DNA of 13,680 bases from SIG636 sp045535465 (GTDB lineage: Bacteria; Bacillota; Clostridia; Oscillospirales; CAG-382): positions 1 through 13,680 of the forward strand of contig JAZSLS010000067.1 in the NCBI GenBank assembly GCA_045535465.1. The letters are read 5' to 3'. The translations under genes were made by a program, and so were the position numbers. Positions 13,607 through 13,680 of the stretch are shown piece by piece (positions within the stretch are counted from its first letter, which is position 1; every line of letters begins with the position of its first letter). The notes beneath the pieces are model-generated. The model saw only the letters and a list, made by a program, of their open reading frames with translations, ran no database searches and was not told the origin of the DNA.

Positions 13607-13637
13607 CAGCTTGATGACAAACCTTGTCATCAAGCTG
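13607..13637. repeat. Perfect 14-bp inverted repeat, adjacent to the hairpin
   Basis: The arms 13607-13620 and 13624-13637 pair perfectly around a 3-nt loop (ACC) and directly abut the previous hairpin. Neither side has a T run. The remaining 43 bp to the window edge contain no identifiable gene; GCTGAGAAAG at 13645-13654 can also pair with the CTTTCTC in the left arm of the first hairpin. Confidence 0.75.
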
Positions 13638-13680
13638 GCAGAGTGCTGAGAAAGAGTGCAGACGAAACGAACCGAGGCGA

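Overview
The window looks like chromosome of an endospore-forming, Gram-positive member of the Clostridia, most probably a gut Oscillospiraceae-type lineage. The pointers are a spoIVB sporulation protease, clear Firmicute Shine-Dalgarno sequences (AAGGAGG type) and sigma-A promoters, a lipoprotein signal peptide, a PASTA-domain surface protein and a KtrAB potassium system. The lineage is inferred from gene content; no rRNA or other taxonomic marker is present. I count thirteen protein-coding genes and no tRNA, rRNA, CRISPR array or intact transposase.

Layout. Positions 1-335 are intergenic and full of GTAG-anchored palindromes, ending in a strong hairpin terminator. A minus-strand cluster follows (3094 down to 336): a 140-aa unknown protein, a 179-aa multi-pass membrane protein, and a lipoprotein joining a trigger-factor/FKBP-type region to a cyclophilin domain. 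Next is minus-strand spoIVB (3217-4251) with its own terminator. Divergent from it, ktrB and ktrA (4414-6430, plus) form a two-gene potassium uptake operon. Positions 6431-6941 hold no gene: they contain a second cluster of GTAG palindromes and a direct repeat of about 106 bp in which each copy carries a terminator hairpin. The minus-strand operon rsmD-coaD-unknown exported protein (8592 down to 6942) is tightly packed. Upstream of it on the same strand is a 608-aa PASTA protein without a kinase domain. A divergent plus-strand gene (10659-11507) encodes a protein with 21 cysteines. It converges, across a shared bidirectional terminator, on an OmpR/PhoB-type response regulator gene (minus, 11563-12252). 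ychF (12459-13553, plus) closes the window and is followed by two back-to-back perfect hairpins.

What stands out. (1) The response regulator has Glu where the phospho-accepting Asp should be, Asn in place of a metal-binding acid, no visible partner kinase, and an exact-consensus promoter flanked by 11-bp direct repeats. (2) The lipoprotein combines two unrelated prolyl-isomerase folds. (3) The two gene-free regions carry REP-like palindromes whose stems differ in sequence but stay paired, always next to GTAG, and the two loci are inverted, rearranged copies of one another. (4) The Cys-rich protein may be a spore-layer component; that idea rests on composition, a sigma-K-like promoter match and the sporulation background only. 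I found no defence island, prophage or biosynthetic cluster.
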